NCBI RefSeq assembly: GCF_026914185.1
Contig: NC_070563.1
Coordinates: 1,302,001 to 1,366,000 of the forward strand
DNA: 64,000 bases
Reading direction: 5' to 3'
Source: Puccinia triticina
Lineage: Eukaryota; Basidiomycota; Pucciniomycetes; Pucciniales; Pucciniaceae
Shown: one piece after another, positions 21,601-33,915 of the stretch
How positions within the stretch are numbered: the first letter of the stretch is position 1
Layout: each line of letters starts with the position of its first letter
Program-made: the position numbers and the translations under genes
Notes under the pieces: model-generated
Told to the model about the DNA's origin: nothing
Database searches by the model: none
What the model saw: only the letters and a program-made list of their open reading frames with translations

Positions 21601-24600
21601 TCGCAGGCAGTTCGGAGAACATCAAGTATCAATTTCCAGCCTGCCACAAATGAATGCCCGTTGTTTTCTAATATTTTGAATAATGTTTCGAAACCGAGTT
21701 TGCGAACCTCAAGGTCGGTTGAAGATTGTGTAGAGGGATCAGGCGCAGCTTGCCGCCCCAGAACCTCAATGATTTGGGTTTGGATGCGATACTGTTGGGT
21801 CTCGTCCAAGTTGTTTAGCAATTTGGGTACTGATAGTATCATGCGATCAAAGACGTCTGCTGCTTGTAGGCGGATGTTGCTAGGCGCCTCGGGATATCGC
21901 TGGACGGCAAGGAGATGCGATGTGATTGGGGTCCAGGCGATTTCGCTGTCAGATAATACGAGCCGGCGGATATTGAGAAGTGCCACCGAGCCAAGTTTGG
22001 CCACCGCAAATGAGCGCTCGTTTTGGCGCTGGATCGACATTTGTATGGATCAGCCGCATCCTTTCAAGCAGTAAAGAGACATCGAACTCACGTAGTTTCG
22101 AAGATTCGGTACGCCACTGGCTTTGCGGCGCATATCAAAGGTCAATGTCTTTGGCGTGATCGTTACAGCACCACCATGTTCAGGAGGAAGGCCGACCGTT
22201 TCACTGCTAAGGCGGCAAAGTGCCGTCACAAAACTAGTGAAAGCACTTGAATCCAGATTCCGGGAGCAGTCAAACAGTTTTTGGATGTTTGCCTGGATCA
22301 CGCTTTCATCCGTTGTGCCGCTGGTGTTGATTGAAGTCTGAGAGCTAGGTTGGGTAGTCCTTTTCTTGAGCTTTGCAGCAATCACGTAATCTGCGTTCTG
22401 TAAAGTTTCGAAAACAGTGTACCAGGAGCTGCCAAGTACTCCAGATAAATATTGTGCTACTGATAGTAGGGTCCGTAGAAAAGACAGACTCCGGGGGCTG
22501 AAGTAAGTGGGTGAATTGGTCGCTCCAAGCCCTAGGGAGTCGACACTGAGCACACTTTGCGATGCTTTGGTGGGAGTGCCGCTAGGGCCTTCCATAATTA
22601 AATTCGCTACGATAGCAGGCGGGACAGCAAATTTGCAAAAGCTAAGCAGAAAAGCATCTCGAGGAGTGGTTAGATCAAGAATACCACAAACATACGTAAA
22701 GCTTTGCATTGCGGATAAAGTCTCAGTGAATAATCCTTCGTCTAAGTTTGTCGAGACGAAGAAATTCAAAGAGGCTAATAGGGCGGGCCAACTGGCGTCG
22801 GCCATACTCCTTGTCATCTTGAGGCGTTCTTTAGTGGGTCCAGCCTTCAGCTCGTCGATTGGGAGGATAAATGATGGGGGTGGGGTGTCATCTGATGAAT
22901 TGCTGGGCCTCGAGTGGCGGAACTCTTCATGTTGTACCAAAGTGAATCCAGCGAAGCCTTCGGCGACATTACAAATGCATTGTAGAGCGAGAAGGTAAAC
23001 GTAAGTCTCGGGGATGACGGGGGCTTCAGCTTTGTCCAACTGGTCAATACATTGCAGCTTCATTGCCGCAGTGGCCAATGAGAGTCCTCCTTGTTGAGCT
23101 CCCACTAAGGGGGCAGCTGCTTGTGTAGCGATTCCAACTACTCCGTCGATCATTCCTTGAACTCCCGGGTTCGCGCTGGAGCCGATATGATAGGATGAAC
23201 TGCCCGTTGCGATATCTTGATTTATTCCAAGTAGAGCTGGCTTTTCTGAGGCTAAGCGATTAAACGTGCCCATCAAGCTGGTGAATAGGCCCGAGGTCTG
23301 GTCTGAACGGCGCATATCGTAACGCTCGTAGATCTTCAAAAGTAAATCAAAATCGACGCATAAACCGCGGAAGATCTCTAACGCCAAGACTCGCAACCAT
23401 ATCGGAACAGGTTCAGCCTGACCTTCTGAATGATCGACTGAGATGGTCTTGATAATCAGGGAAAGAAAGATCTCTGCTTCGACCAACAGATCGTCTGAAA
23501 ACTGCTTGAGTAGCAAGAAGGCCACTCGCATTAACCGCAACGTGAGGGGGAATGTTGGTTTTTCGCTCAAGGCTCGAATGAGGAGTGGACACAGTTGAGC
23601 TCTGAGGACGAAAATCAGTTCAGGATGCTGTTATGAAAATGTCATTAGCGCTCCATCACAGCTGTACTCTTCCTGTTTAGACCCCATTTACCTGTTGGAA
23701 TAGGTTGCCATGCCCAGTCATCACACTTTCGATTAACTCGAGACCGAAGGTCTTGGGCAAACTCTGCAGTTTGAGGAATGAAGGTGAATCGCCATTGACG
23801 AGGAGACACAAGTCTTCAAAAACTAGATAAGCATCCTTTGCACTCGGGCGAAGGGCTACCTTACGAGCTTCGGTTCTTTCCGTTTCACCAGAGAGGTGGA
23901 TACTTTCGAAGGGCGGGATTGCAACTAGAAAATCGGTTTCTGCTCGGGTGGGATCTGGCTCTGAATTGGATCCGGGAGGGCACTTGACCGCCTTATCTTC
24001 TGCAGCTACTCCTTCGAACACCACCATCACCAGCTGTCTCAACGTTGCCGCAGCAGTAGAGCTCACGACACCGATCCGTGAATCTTGAAGACGGAAGCAG
24101 AGTAGTAAGGCATCAGCCAATAAGCTGCCATGGAGGTGTTGTGCGCATCTCGTGAAAAGCGACGGCAGTGTTTGCAGGATCCGGAGCTGAATCTCGACAC
24201 CCAAGGGTAAAACGATGGAAAGCAAATTGACGATCTGCGGTATCTTGGACTTTGAAGTCAAAAGAAAAAATTAGCAACGACGACAATGGAGAATCAAGCA
24301 GACAGCAAGAGATCTAAAAGCTTACTGCGGGTATAGCATCCATTCCGATCAGCCTTTGAAGGCTTCCAAGCGCTATGGCGACCACCTTGGCATTCTTTGT
24401 CGCACAAGCCATCGAAATAGGTCGGAAGATATCATCAGCTGGACCTGGAATCGGGACTCCCGTATTACGAAGGGTGGTTAGAATCTGATCGGGTGAGGTT
24501 CTGATTAAAGCAAGAGCCTTGTCAGCAGCCTGTATCCAGTCCAATATGTACACAACGAGACGCAATCAGTATCCATTATCCGGGTAGGCGCCAGAAGTGA

Positions 24601-24704
24601 TTGACACGACTAACCTCCTTAATGTCGGCATGCTTCCGTTTAGTTTCAGAGGCCAAAGCCTGGAAGTCGGATGCCAGTAAGGCAAAGTTGCCGGAAGAAG
24701 CCAT
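18666..24704 (-). CDS. MON2: MON2 homologue (Golgi/endosome Arf-GEF-like scaffold)
   Basis: Ten exons: 24704-24615, 24529-24326, 24249-23692, 23627-22092, 22028-20196, 20131-19911, 19845-19778, 19704-19375, 19305-19182 and 19098-18666. Together they encode 1798 residues, close to the size of other Mon2 proteins. The N-terminus (FALLASDFQALASETKRKH) is the DCB domain. A HUS-type region follows (LRVLALEIFRGLCVDFDLLL). The C-terminal HDS-like part has LPYLGHSRIPDDIIRGLG and RERFIYWCFDLLF. Like known Mon2, it lacks a Sec7 catalytic domain. Mon2 acts with Dopey (Dop1) and the flippase Neo1 at trans-Golgi and endosomal membranes. The first ATG is fixed by the conserved N-terminus. It is a separate gene from VPS17 but serves the same trafficking route. 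Confidence 0.92.
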
Positions 24705-25949
24705 CGAATGTTCTTCAGTTTCTGGCCCACTGGGACCTGGTTGGAGGTTTGTTGATCGATGGCTGACTGTTTAGACAATGGGACATGGGCTTGATGGAGT
24801 TGGTTTGTCGTTGGCTTGATGTGGAAGTTCAAACTTCAAACATCGCAAGTTCCGGAGGAATCAGAACAAGCCTCGGCAGGGGCGCGGCCGAATATCTTCA
24901 CGACGTCATTCTTCAGTCTCATATGTACCAAGGCGGCAATATTTGGCACCCAAGCTAACACATTTCATCCTACTTCATCCCTTCAACTACCAAGCATGAC
25001 GCGGCATCACTACATAGAGATGATTTTTCTTGGGAGAACAATCCGACACCATTAAGGCATGAAAGACAGGTTCGAAGACATGAATGAAGCTAGAATTCAT
25101 ATCTCACTTTTTTCACACTACCAGCTGATCAGCGCAGGAACACATTTTTGCGTGAATGCAGAGATATTGCTTATCATCAAACGTGGCATAAGCATAGCGA
25201 GGCTCGGCACCAAGATTTGAGAGCAAGCTTTTGTTTAACAGTTCTTCGTTCTGCCATTAAGAAATATGTACAAATTTTTGAGTGCTGTTTGACCACTGCA
25301 AATTCAAATGATGGTTCACGGCCGCAAATATATCTCCCACTTTGGCTTTGAGGAGATAGTGAATGAAGTGATTGAGACCTCTATCACTTTCGCACTTCTC
25401 ACTGAAGCACTTCCACGCTGCGGCGATTTACGCAAGCCGTAGCTCGGGATAGATTATTGCACGCCTATCATGATGTTTGGCCCAGGTGACTCGGGCTGGC
25501 CAGCTTATCAGCCAAGTCGTAACTCCGAATGTTTCTATCGATACATACGTATACATACATAAGTTGAGTTCATCAGCAAATATTGATGTAAACCTGCTCG
25601 TGATGATGTGCTTTGTGGGAATCCAAACTCACTCACTAAAATGTCCGATCAGAGACGGCACAGGTCGTGGTGAAAAGTTGTCTGCGAAATACACCATCGC
25701 CAATGGCAAAGGCGGTAAAGAAAAAAACCTCCATCTACGATGTCATAATTGAGTGAACGTGCGTAATCAGCTGTCGCGATAGGACTCAAGAGCATTGCCC
25801 GGTATAGCCGTATTCCGGCGCAGGTAGCTGGCGCGGCGGCTCACAATCCAATTAAATTGCGACGTGTCCTAGAAATTGGTGACAGACAGGAAAAATTCAA
25901 AGTGAAAAAGTTGAAACTTTGACAGGCTGGCTTTCGTGCCAAAGGCCGT
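24705..25949. other. Intergenic region upstream of MON2
   Basis: No gene or repeat recognised. It must hold the MON2 promoter. No clear TATA box was picked out. Confidence 0.4.
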
Positions 25950-25957
25950 ATAAGTGC

Positions 25958-26431
25958 AGGACCCAGGAAACCCCTTATAAATGACCGTAACCTAAAATCC
26001 AGAATTTTGACAAAATTCATACATTTTTTGACCTCATTCATACACGTTTTGTGCGTATGCTTTGAGGATTTCCCAAATTTTCATACATTTTCCATGCCTA
26101 CCATTCCTGCCGAGGGGGGGGGGGGGGGGGGGGTGCAAAAAAAAAAAAACCTGGGGTGCGCTGCCAAGGTGGGGCACTGGGGTACCAAAAATAAGCCAAG
26201 CTGTGCTGCTGAGGGAGGGAGGGCTACGGGTTTTTCTGGTGCACTCTCAGGAATTTCATACATCTTAGTTACTACCCTCTTGTACCCAGGAAAAATTTCA
26301 TACACTTGAAGTGCTTACCATTGAGGCCAAAAAAGCCCATTCATACCATTTTTGTGCCTACCATTTTGGGTTTTTGCCAAAAAATTCATACATTTTCGTT
26401 ACGGTCATTTACAGGGGGTTTCCTGGGTCCT
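25958..26431. mobile_element. hAT-like MITE with 8-bp target duplication
   Basis: A 474-bp element with inverted ends AGGACCCAGGAAACCCC, continuing to GACCGTAAC. It is flanked by ATAAGTGC at 25950-25957 and 26432-26439. An 8-bp duplication and short inverted ends are typical of the hAT superfamily. It encodes no transposase. Inside are about seven TTCATAC-type words in one orientation and a run of 20 G (26114-26133) followed by poly-A. Confidence 0.82.
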
Positions 26432-26439
26432 ATAAGTGC

Positions 26440-27270
26440 TGCAACAAAACCGCCGGGGTCCGAATCCGATCGGCCTCTCAGACCGTCCTACACCGCCTCC
26501 GAATGACATCATGAACACGAATGAAGCTTCCGCAGACTTGTCGGTATTTTTTACATCAGAAGTCAATAATCAGGACAACTCCGAGCATACAGTCCAACCA
26601 GTTGTGTTGCTATCTATCAACGACTCTGCTCGCGACAGCTTCAACCCGGATGTTCCACCTGACACAGACTTCACAGATGATACGTTCAACTTCTGTTCAG
26701 CGAGACCTTCAAAAGTGACCGGTGAGTTAATCCGTGGATAAATGGAAATGAAACGCGCCAGAGTGTGTAACTCCCATAGACGGAGTTTGACGACTGCAAA
26801 GCTTTCGCAGTTTGGCACGTTCTTCATTTCTGCGGCCCTGAAGGACGGAAGATGTCGGCATTGAGGAGACGTCGGAGCGAGTTCAAGTTGAAGAGCTCTC
26901 CATGACCTCATTCTGAACTACACATAACAAATCCTAATAGAGCCTCATATCACGTCAGACCTCCATCCGAAACCATGGAGGTTTGACCCTACACTTGACA
27001 CACCTAAATCTTTGCGGCAACTCCGGAAACGCTCAGGTTAAAGGTAAACATCACCGAGGACATCGTATCTAAGTCTCGAGACATGTGAGGGAGGACTTTT
27101 ACAGTATATGTTTGATGTTGATCCCGCGATTTGATCGACATTGGCTCAGATTCATGTGAGTCACCGACAGCAGCATCGGAGCAACAAGGGTGGATACAAA
27201 TCGAAAGATTGAGGGCAGCAGTGCACGTTTGGGCGTAGTTATCGTAGTATCTCGCTGGCTTTAAACTCAC
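26440..27270. other. Non-coding, with two short open stretches of unclear meaning
   Basis: An open stretch at 26511-26720 (starting MNTNEASADLS) and another at about 26779-26908 (EFDDCKAFAVWHVLHFCG) look protein-like. They cannot be joined in phase with the visible splice sites. They could be remnants of a transposase gene. No gene is called. Confidence 0.25.
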
Positions 27271-27280
27271 TATAAAAAAG
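27271..27280 (+). promoter_or_regulatory. TATA-like box of the metallothionein-like gene
   Basis: TATAAAAAAG stands 128 bp before the ATG at 27399. The interval is C/A-rich (CCAACCAACCCCACC), as in many highly expressed fungal leaders. Confidence 0.5.
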
Positions 27281-27398
27281 GCCCACTTCTTCAGCTTTTC
27301 CCAGTCATCCACCACCAGCCACATCTCAACCGAGTCACATACTACTTCCAACAAAAGCCCTTCACTTTAACCAACCAACCCCACCAAAAAAAACAAAA

Positions 27399-27628
27399 AT
27401 GCCTAACGGTTGCACTTGCCAAGGTTAGTGCATTGTTCCTTCTGGTTTTGATGATAAGGCTTTGGAACAACGTCCTATGTTTTGAACGAATTCAACTTGT
27501 TGTCATCAGAGCAGTTTGCTGATTTGTTTTCTCCACTTTCCAAAAAATATCCACCAGGTTCCTGCAACAGCGCCTGCGATGCCTGCCAAAACAACTGTGG
27601 TTGTAACTCCTGTGAGGTTCAGCACTAA
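27399..27628 (+). CDS. Small metallothionein-like protein
   Basis: Two exons (27399-27423 and 27558-27628) with a 134-bp GT-AG intron encode 31 residues. The product has eight Cys, at 5, 7, 11, 15, 18, 22, 24 and 27, in the pattern C-x-C-x3-C-x3-C-x2-C-x3-C-x-C-x2-C. There are no aromatic residues and many Asn, Gly and Ser. This is the signature of short fungal copper/zinc-binding metallothioneins, which buffer metal in the cytosol. The intron falls after codon 8 (phase 1), and a branch-like CTGAT lies upstream of the acceptor. A TATA box and a C/A-rich leader precede it. No metal-response element was identified with confidence. A small Cys-rich peptide of another kind is possible, but the lack of a signal peptide and the CxC spacing favour metallothionein. 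Confidence 0.8.
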
Positions 27629-29185
27629 AGGAGTCCAATCACCCAGGGAATCCTTTATGGTTTCGCTCACTGAGTGACTCCAGCAAAGTAGGTTGACCAT
27701 TTCGTAGACCTATAAATACAAGCCGCTTTACTGATTCGAGCTTTCTGATGTCTGGAATCATTTGCCATGTCAACAGTGTTTCTGCAGCGTTCCATTTTTC
27801 TTGTTTTCAATTAAAGGGTCGAAAAACATAAAAAAAACACAAAAAAATACCCTCCACCCCACTCCCTTCCCCCAGACACATGGTTTTCGTCGAGTAGTTG
27901 TTCCACGACCCTCCTGCAACCTTTCTTTGGCACCTGGTATTCACAAGTACCGCTTCTAGAAATGGCCTAGGAATTGTGTTGGGAAACCATCCCCGGAATT
28001 TGTTTTCTTTTTTTAAACTATGTCCACCCTCTCTTGGCCTTGATAAGAGTGGCTTACTTGCAGCCTAAAGTCATGCATCGTTTAAAAATAGCAAAGCAAA
28101 TTATCCTCAACCCCCCATAGAAAAACACCACCATATGAGTTGGCTTTCTTCAGGAAGGTCTATGAGCCATGCACTTCATCCCCTAAGGGTCTTTGGATAG
28201 AGTGAAGCATACTTTTGCCAATAATGTAGGTTTGGTTAGCAGCATATTTTGGATGCAGCTGTCACAGTTAGAGGGTTGGAAAAACAACTCCCAAATATTT
28301 AAAAAATGACTCCCAAATATTGGGAAAACAACTCTGATTTCCGGATTTATGTCGCCAGGATCAATTCTTGACCAGTTCCGGATGTCGGCCTAGCCCCTTG
28401 TTTGGGATTTGTTCTCCTAAAACAATTTTTGTTTGTAAGTTGTTGCTACTAATTTTTTATACTTTTATTATTATCCACCATACTCATGACTTTTTTTCCC
28501 ATGCACCACATGCATAACAATTCCAGATAACAGAGAATTATTCATAAACTGAAAAATCTGAAAGTTTTAGCAATAGTGTGCTGTCATAACATAATATATG
28601 ATGAGCAGCGGGATTAGTAGAGAAACACCTGAATCTCAACCTTCGAATGTTTTAATTTTCACAGGTTTACACTGATGTTCACAGTTTTTACAGCACTTTC
28701 TGTCCAGCCTTCTGCTCCCGCCGCCAGTTAACCCGATACAATAGAAAGTGATGTTTATGATCACAGACATTTGACAGTGCCAGCTGGAGGTTGAAACCTT
28801 TATCTGGTTTGAATCCATAGCTGGAAAGCAGCAAACCAGTGTATTACATTTGTTTATTCACATGTTGTGAAGAGAAGAAAAAAAAATAGCTGCTGAAAAC
28901 GAGCGCGCAAGGAAAGAAAAAAAACTGATTACGCAATTGTCCATCAAAGGTGGCAGGAGACCTTGCCTGATCAAGGAGGGGGGATGCTTTATGCTTTGAC
29001 GGCCTTCGGCTTCAGGTGATCCACTGATCGGAGGGACGCTCCGAGGGCTCCGGACCGCCGGGCCTGGCAGAAAAAGCAGCATGAGTGCTCGGGGTGAGCC
29101 CTGAGTCGAACCCCGGGTTACAGCCCTATGTATCTCGCGCCCGCAATTTTCACACCTCGTTCAGCTCTGTTCAGATTCCAGCACA
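27629..29185. other. Intergenic, includes a dispersed hairpin repeat
   Basis: Mostly AT-rich non-coding DNA. At 28268-28350 lies a relative of the element at 17306 (GGTTGGAAAAACAACTCCC, TGACTCCCAAATATT). No gene is supported. Confidence 0.45.
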
Positions 29186-30783
29186 ATGTCCAATCCTAAT
29201 CGGCGTTCCCATCGGCAAGCAACACGGGAAGGAAAATCAAAACAGAAATCGATCGATACTGATTATGGAGAAGAGAATAGTGAGGAGGACGCACTGGAAG
29301 AATTAACGCGCCCCCAGCTCTTGGAAATCAATCGCGTCTTCGATACAATCATCTCAGGAAACTCAGTCAATCAGCAGCCAACGCATGGAGCCCCAAAAAA
29401 TAAAACAAATAATACTAATTCAGAAGAATTTCAAAACCGGAAGTCGACCTCTCCAGGTGATCACGGCGGCGGCTTCCTCGTGGAGAATCAAGATCAATTT
29501 GAATCAAGCCAGGGCGGATTTCTTACCGAAGAAGCGGGGGCCGATGTTGAAGCTGGTGGATTTCTTATCGATCAAACCAACGCCCAGACTGAAGGTGGTG
29601 GATTTATCACTGAAGAAACGGGGGTGGAAGTTGAAGGTGGAGGGTTTCTTCGGGAGGAAGCTGGGCCGGATAGTGAACTTGATGAGTCGATTAACCAGAT
29701 CAAACCGAAAACATATCAGTCGCTCTCACTGCGAAAAGTTTCCAACTATATTGGGATTCGACAGATTCCAAACGCGCTAAAAATGTTAAACTTACCTTAC
29801 CGGAATCGTGAGATCTTGGATATTTTTGAGAACGCGGCTTCCTCGGATGAAGACGACCGGTCTGATGAACAAGTTCGATCGACTGGAGCGAAACAGAAAC
29901 TGATCAGTCGACTGAAATTCTCGAAAGTCTGTGCCGTCTTGATGATCGCGAATGGGAACGATGACAACTCAGGGATTGAGGAAATGGATGAGACTGGCGC
30001 AGAGAATCGAAGAAGAGAGCGGGTCGAAGAAGATGGGGATTATAGCATGGATCAGGATTCTTCGGATCAAGCCTCCTCAGCCTCAGATTATCAACCTGCT
30101 TGTCCTAAAGATGGCACTCCGTCTAGTCGATACCGCACGCGAAGAGGCGCAAAGCAAAGCCTTCGATCAAAAGGAACCTCCACCGCATCTGAATGCGATG
30201 CTCCAGATCTAGTGCTACCAAAAGCTCGCCCAAAACGTCGACAGGCAAAGGGTAAAAAGCCGAGACGTTTCTCTGAGGCAGAAGATGAGGAGGATGAGGG
30301 CGAGGTTTCAATGCAGAGCGCTGCACTTGAAACTTTTGCCTTGTTCCTCCAGCCAACCACCATGAATTCTGACGTCAGGTGAGTTCATATCATGAACTGT
30401 TTTACTTCTTGTAATGATAGTATTGCTAACCAATGTATTGGCTTGATGATCATCTCTAAAGTAGGCGAACGATCGGATTTGAAGAGATTAGAAGGGCTGC
30501 AGACCAGTTGAGTACCTTGATACACCAATAACTCACAAGCATCGATATGCTTATGTCTTTTTTTTTGTTGGTCTGATTCACCTTGATAGACTTGGGGAGA
30601 CAATATCAGATGAGGAAGTGAGTGAAAACCAGGTACGTATCCTCCTCTGAGTAATCTGGCTGACCGTGATTCTTCTGAGATGCACAGATCAAGGAGATGC
30701 TCAACTATGCCTCTTATACCAACAATTATCGGGTTACCTTCCAGGCATTTGAGAAATTGATGAAGGAGATCAGGACGGTATGA
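29186..30783 (+). CDS. Acidic protein with GGF repeats and a calmodulin/centrin-like fold
   Basis: Four exons (29186-30378, 30465-30506, 30590-30617, 30688-30783) give 452 residues. There is a helix LTRPQLLEINRVFDTI (about residues 41-56). Then comes a disordered insert with five GGF(L/I) units (about 95-160). A helix pair around IRQIPNALKMLNLPYRNREIL and LKFSKVCAVLM follows, then a long acidic and basic disordered stretch. At the C-terminus, TIGFEEIRRAADQLGETISD and EMLNYASY...VTFQAFEKLM read like an EF-hand lobe without calcium ligands. I infer a two-lobed calmodulin-superfamily protein with large inserts. Rad33, the centrin-like partner of the repair factor Rad4, is one possible relative, but this is a guess. 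A second in-frame donor at 30633 could add five residues. Confidence 0.65.
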
Positions 30784-31734
30784 ACCTGTCCAACTGGCAG
30801 CTCAAGTAATATTATTGGGAGTGATCACTCCAAGTGGGTAATCTGGCCCAAATTAGCATGATGTTTTCCAATATACAGACCGTGAGACCATGTAACTAGT
30901 GATTTTTCAGATGTATGCACATAGATGTAAGATCAATCTATGACAAGACTCTCCTCCCAGGCCAGTAGGTTGAGTCCTGGAGGACAATCAAAACCTCCAG
31001 TGAATCTTTACACTCAAATGATTTATGTTGTCTAGGTTCCTTGTTCTGGGGTGGAGCACATTTGGCAGCGGTATATCGCAAGTGTAATGATATAGATTCC
31101 TGTGACACCTGATAAGTCCACCAAAACTTCATCAGATGTCACACAGGATGCCAAGCAAAATTTAATTAAGCTGATAATATAGCCTGAAAGTGAGATATTT
31201 AGAATGTATTTTTGTAGGAATGAACAGAGGGAATGAATAGGAAAATTCAACAAACAAGAAACACAGCTCTATTTATATGCATGCTATTAGGTAGTTTAGT
31301 GTGGGACCTCACTTGTCTGCTAGGCTGCCTCTGCAATTTTATTTTTTCAGACCTATCAGTGCAGACATACACTGCGGGTGCACTTGGATGGCGGGCAGAC
31401 GTCCGGGCTGATGTAGGCCGCCCCCATTTGCCTCTGCAGAAATAATCTGCAAGGCAGATGTTGGGAGGAGCAAATGTCAGGAAGGCTGGGCTGCCCCTGG
31501 CAGCAGCTAGGGTACTTCTACCCTGATGTTGGGCTTCAAGCTGGGATTACCCAGACTTTGGCTGCAGTGCCCGGAGTCATGATCACATCCAAACAGAAAG
31601 TGTACTCAGCAGGGCTCAATCTGGAGACCAAGTGTAGGGTGATTGTCACTACAGAGGCTAACTTCAACTAATCCTGGTGGCCCCTACTATGGGGAATCTG
31701 GAATTTTAGCAACAGTGCAACAAATAAAATATGT

Positions 31735-31800
31735 GTATTGTATAGGCATATAAGTATACATTGTATTGTATAGGCATATACATTGTATTGTATAGTGTAT
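31735..31800. repeat. Short tandem repeat, 22-26-bp unit
   Basis: About two and a half copies of ATTGTATTGTATAGGCATATA. Confidence 0.7.
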
Positions 31801-32269
31801 CAAGTGCTTCTGGGCACCTGCCCCAGTCCTGCTTGGCCAAGCGCCACCAGGGGTTTGGTGTGTGCCCAGGAAGCTTGATTGGGGTGATTGGATGGCCAAA
31901 CAAGCTTGGCACATGCGTAAGTCCCGCTTAGCCAACCCCAAGCTCTGGGCCAATGTGATAATCACTGATCATTCACATCAGTACATATTGGTTGTTTGTA
32001 CTGGCCAGTGTACTATTATCAAGGGCTGATACCCATGCTAGTCTCAAGGTGTTGGGATAAGTTGAGCCTGAGGCGAGAAAGTTATACATGATGAGGAATT
32101 ATGGTCAATCGGCAAAGGTGTGTTGACCAAAAAAAAATTGATGAGAAGGTCCCGGTATTGGAAGAGTCAAAACAAGAGGTGGGGTAGGAGTGAAAGTAGG
32201 AGAATTTTGGATAGGAGTAATAGGTGTGATTTTGGAATTATTGGAAATATTTAGATTTATAAGGGTAAT

Positions 32270-32400
32270 GGAGGACTTCCCGTTGACTTTGAATAAATGT
32301 GGAATTCCAGATTTTGCAGGGGAATCTGGAATCTGGAACTCTGGATCCCTTCGGGAAGCTTTGGGGACCAAGATTTCACTGCAAAATCTGAAATCTGTTG
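32270..32400. mobile_element. Truncated copy of the GGAGGACTTCC MITE family
   Basis: It begins AAT-GGAGGACTTCCCG, as in the copies at 44944 and 45217, and keeps the inner GATTTTGCAGGG and GCAAAATCTG words. The right terminal repeat is absent. Confidence 0.6.
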
Positions 32401-32869
32401 GCTCAGATCTCCTGCAATTTTGAAATGATTGGAATATAATTGTGAGGCCCAGACTATGAATCAATTCGCTATGTGGCTATGAAACTATCCAAGAGGATAG
32501 TTTGCCGGAATGCTTGATAGTAGATCTGGATTTATGCTTAAGTTTTGGATTGCTTTGATAAGATATATAAGCTTTTGATGTTATATTTCTCAAGAAAGAA
32601 TTACTCAGATAAATAGTTTATAAATAAGGTGAGGAAATGATAACAAGGAATATTTGGATAAGGAAAGAAAGGAAAGAAAGAGAGAAAGACCAAACCAAGG
32701 AGAGGAACATAGACAAAATTCTGATTGACCCAAATGACAACATCACAGATTGCTATACGTCATCACATAATGTAATTTGAATTAAGCTTACAAATTCTGC
32801 AAAGCAGATCAAGTCAATCAACAATCTACCAACGGCTTGTTAATTAAATGCATATTAATCAGCAAGCTA

Positions 32870-33260
32870 CACTACGGCTCCAGTTGTTGAGCGGTGCCGA
32901 CGTCGTTTTTGCCCCGGCGTCGGATTATGGTCAGGCCGACCGGGCGCGACGTCGGACATGCCAAAGGGTCAGCCTGACCTGTCCGACCGGGGTAAATTGA
33001 CGCCAAAGTACCTTTGCCGACGGGAAGGTCAGTCCGACCATGCCGATGCGCTGGTCATCAGGGTCGGCCTGGCGCATGGATCGAGCCGACAGTCCCGACG
33101 GGTGGGGCACGAGCGTCGGCTCGCCCGAAAGGTCGTCAGTGGGCTTTGACAGGTTGGCTGTCCAAGGAGTCGAGCCAACCCATCTGACCCCCCACCAGAC
33201 GGGTTGGTCGGCTTGTCATTCCCACTTGTTGTCAACCTGGCCGACTGATCTGACCTCATG
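32870..33260. repeat. Left terminal and subterminal repeats of the CACTA element
   Basis: After CACTACGG, the next 380 bp are GC-rich and carry many copies of GTCGG, CCGAC and CGACGTCGG-like words in both orientations. The AT-rich DNA before 32870 has none. This is the usual position of transposase binding sites. Confidence 0.65.
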
Positions 33261-33445
33261 GGCTTGCTTCTTCACCCGAGATATCCCGATGATCATGCCC
33301 ATCTGGGCTGACCAGAGGTCATGACGGTGCCATGATAAACTTTGTCGAGTAAAAACCACCAACTCGAGAAGGAATCGCCTCAAGAACAACAAACATGAAC
33401 AACTCGCCTGCTCAAGTCATTGCGATGCGTTGAGCAAAACCGGTA

Positions 33446-33565
33446 GGCTTTCCTGGAAACAGCCACGACCACCCATACATCATTGATGGGCCGCAAATCA
33501 AGAGCAGATCCCCGAACAGCTTCCCCGGAAACAGCCACGACCACCCATACATCATCGGCCAAACT
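33446..33565. repeat. Direct repeat inside the CACTA element
   Basis: The word GGAAACAGCCACGACCACCC plus ATACATCAT occurs twice, at about 33457 and about 33527, some 70 bp apart. Confidence 0.75.
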
Positions 33566-33915
33566 CATGTATACTGTATAGATGCGACTTATCCCGGAAG
33601 CCCTCGATCACATGTTTTGGAGGGAAACAATTGAGCACGCGAAGCGGTTAAGGAGGAAAACAGGGAAGATGAGAAACCGTTCTCTGTATGTTCTCATTCC
33701 TCATCCACATTCACATATATGACCAAGACTAACATACAGGTTTTAAATGTATTAATAGAGCGATGGTGGATTTGTTGTCTTTCATCGCCTATCAAGCCAG
33801 ACACCACCTCGTAACTTACCAAAGTTGGACAAGAATCACAAGGCGCCAGAATCTAGCACCAAGGCTTAAAAGAGAAAACATTTTGTATCATACTATAATA
33901 CATACGCTTCGTAGT

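Larger units (their letters stand above)
30784..32869. other. Gene-poor repeat-bearing interval
   Basis: No gene is supported. It contains a TGTATTGTATAGGCATATA short tandem repeat (about 31735-31800), an end of the GGAGGACTTCC MITE family (32270-32400), and purine-rich GAAAGAAAG runs near 32665. Confidence 0.5.

Noticed and set aside
26511..26908. Possible two-exon gene (MNTNEASADLS..., then EFDDCKAFAVWHV...)
   Set aside because: The available donor and acceptor leave the second part out of frame (immediate TGA), so no consistent product could be built.
29070..29140. tRNA-like B box (GGTTCGACTCA on the minus strand)
   Set aside because: The T-arm does not pair and no A box or acceptor stem could be placed.
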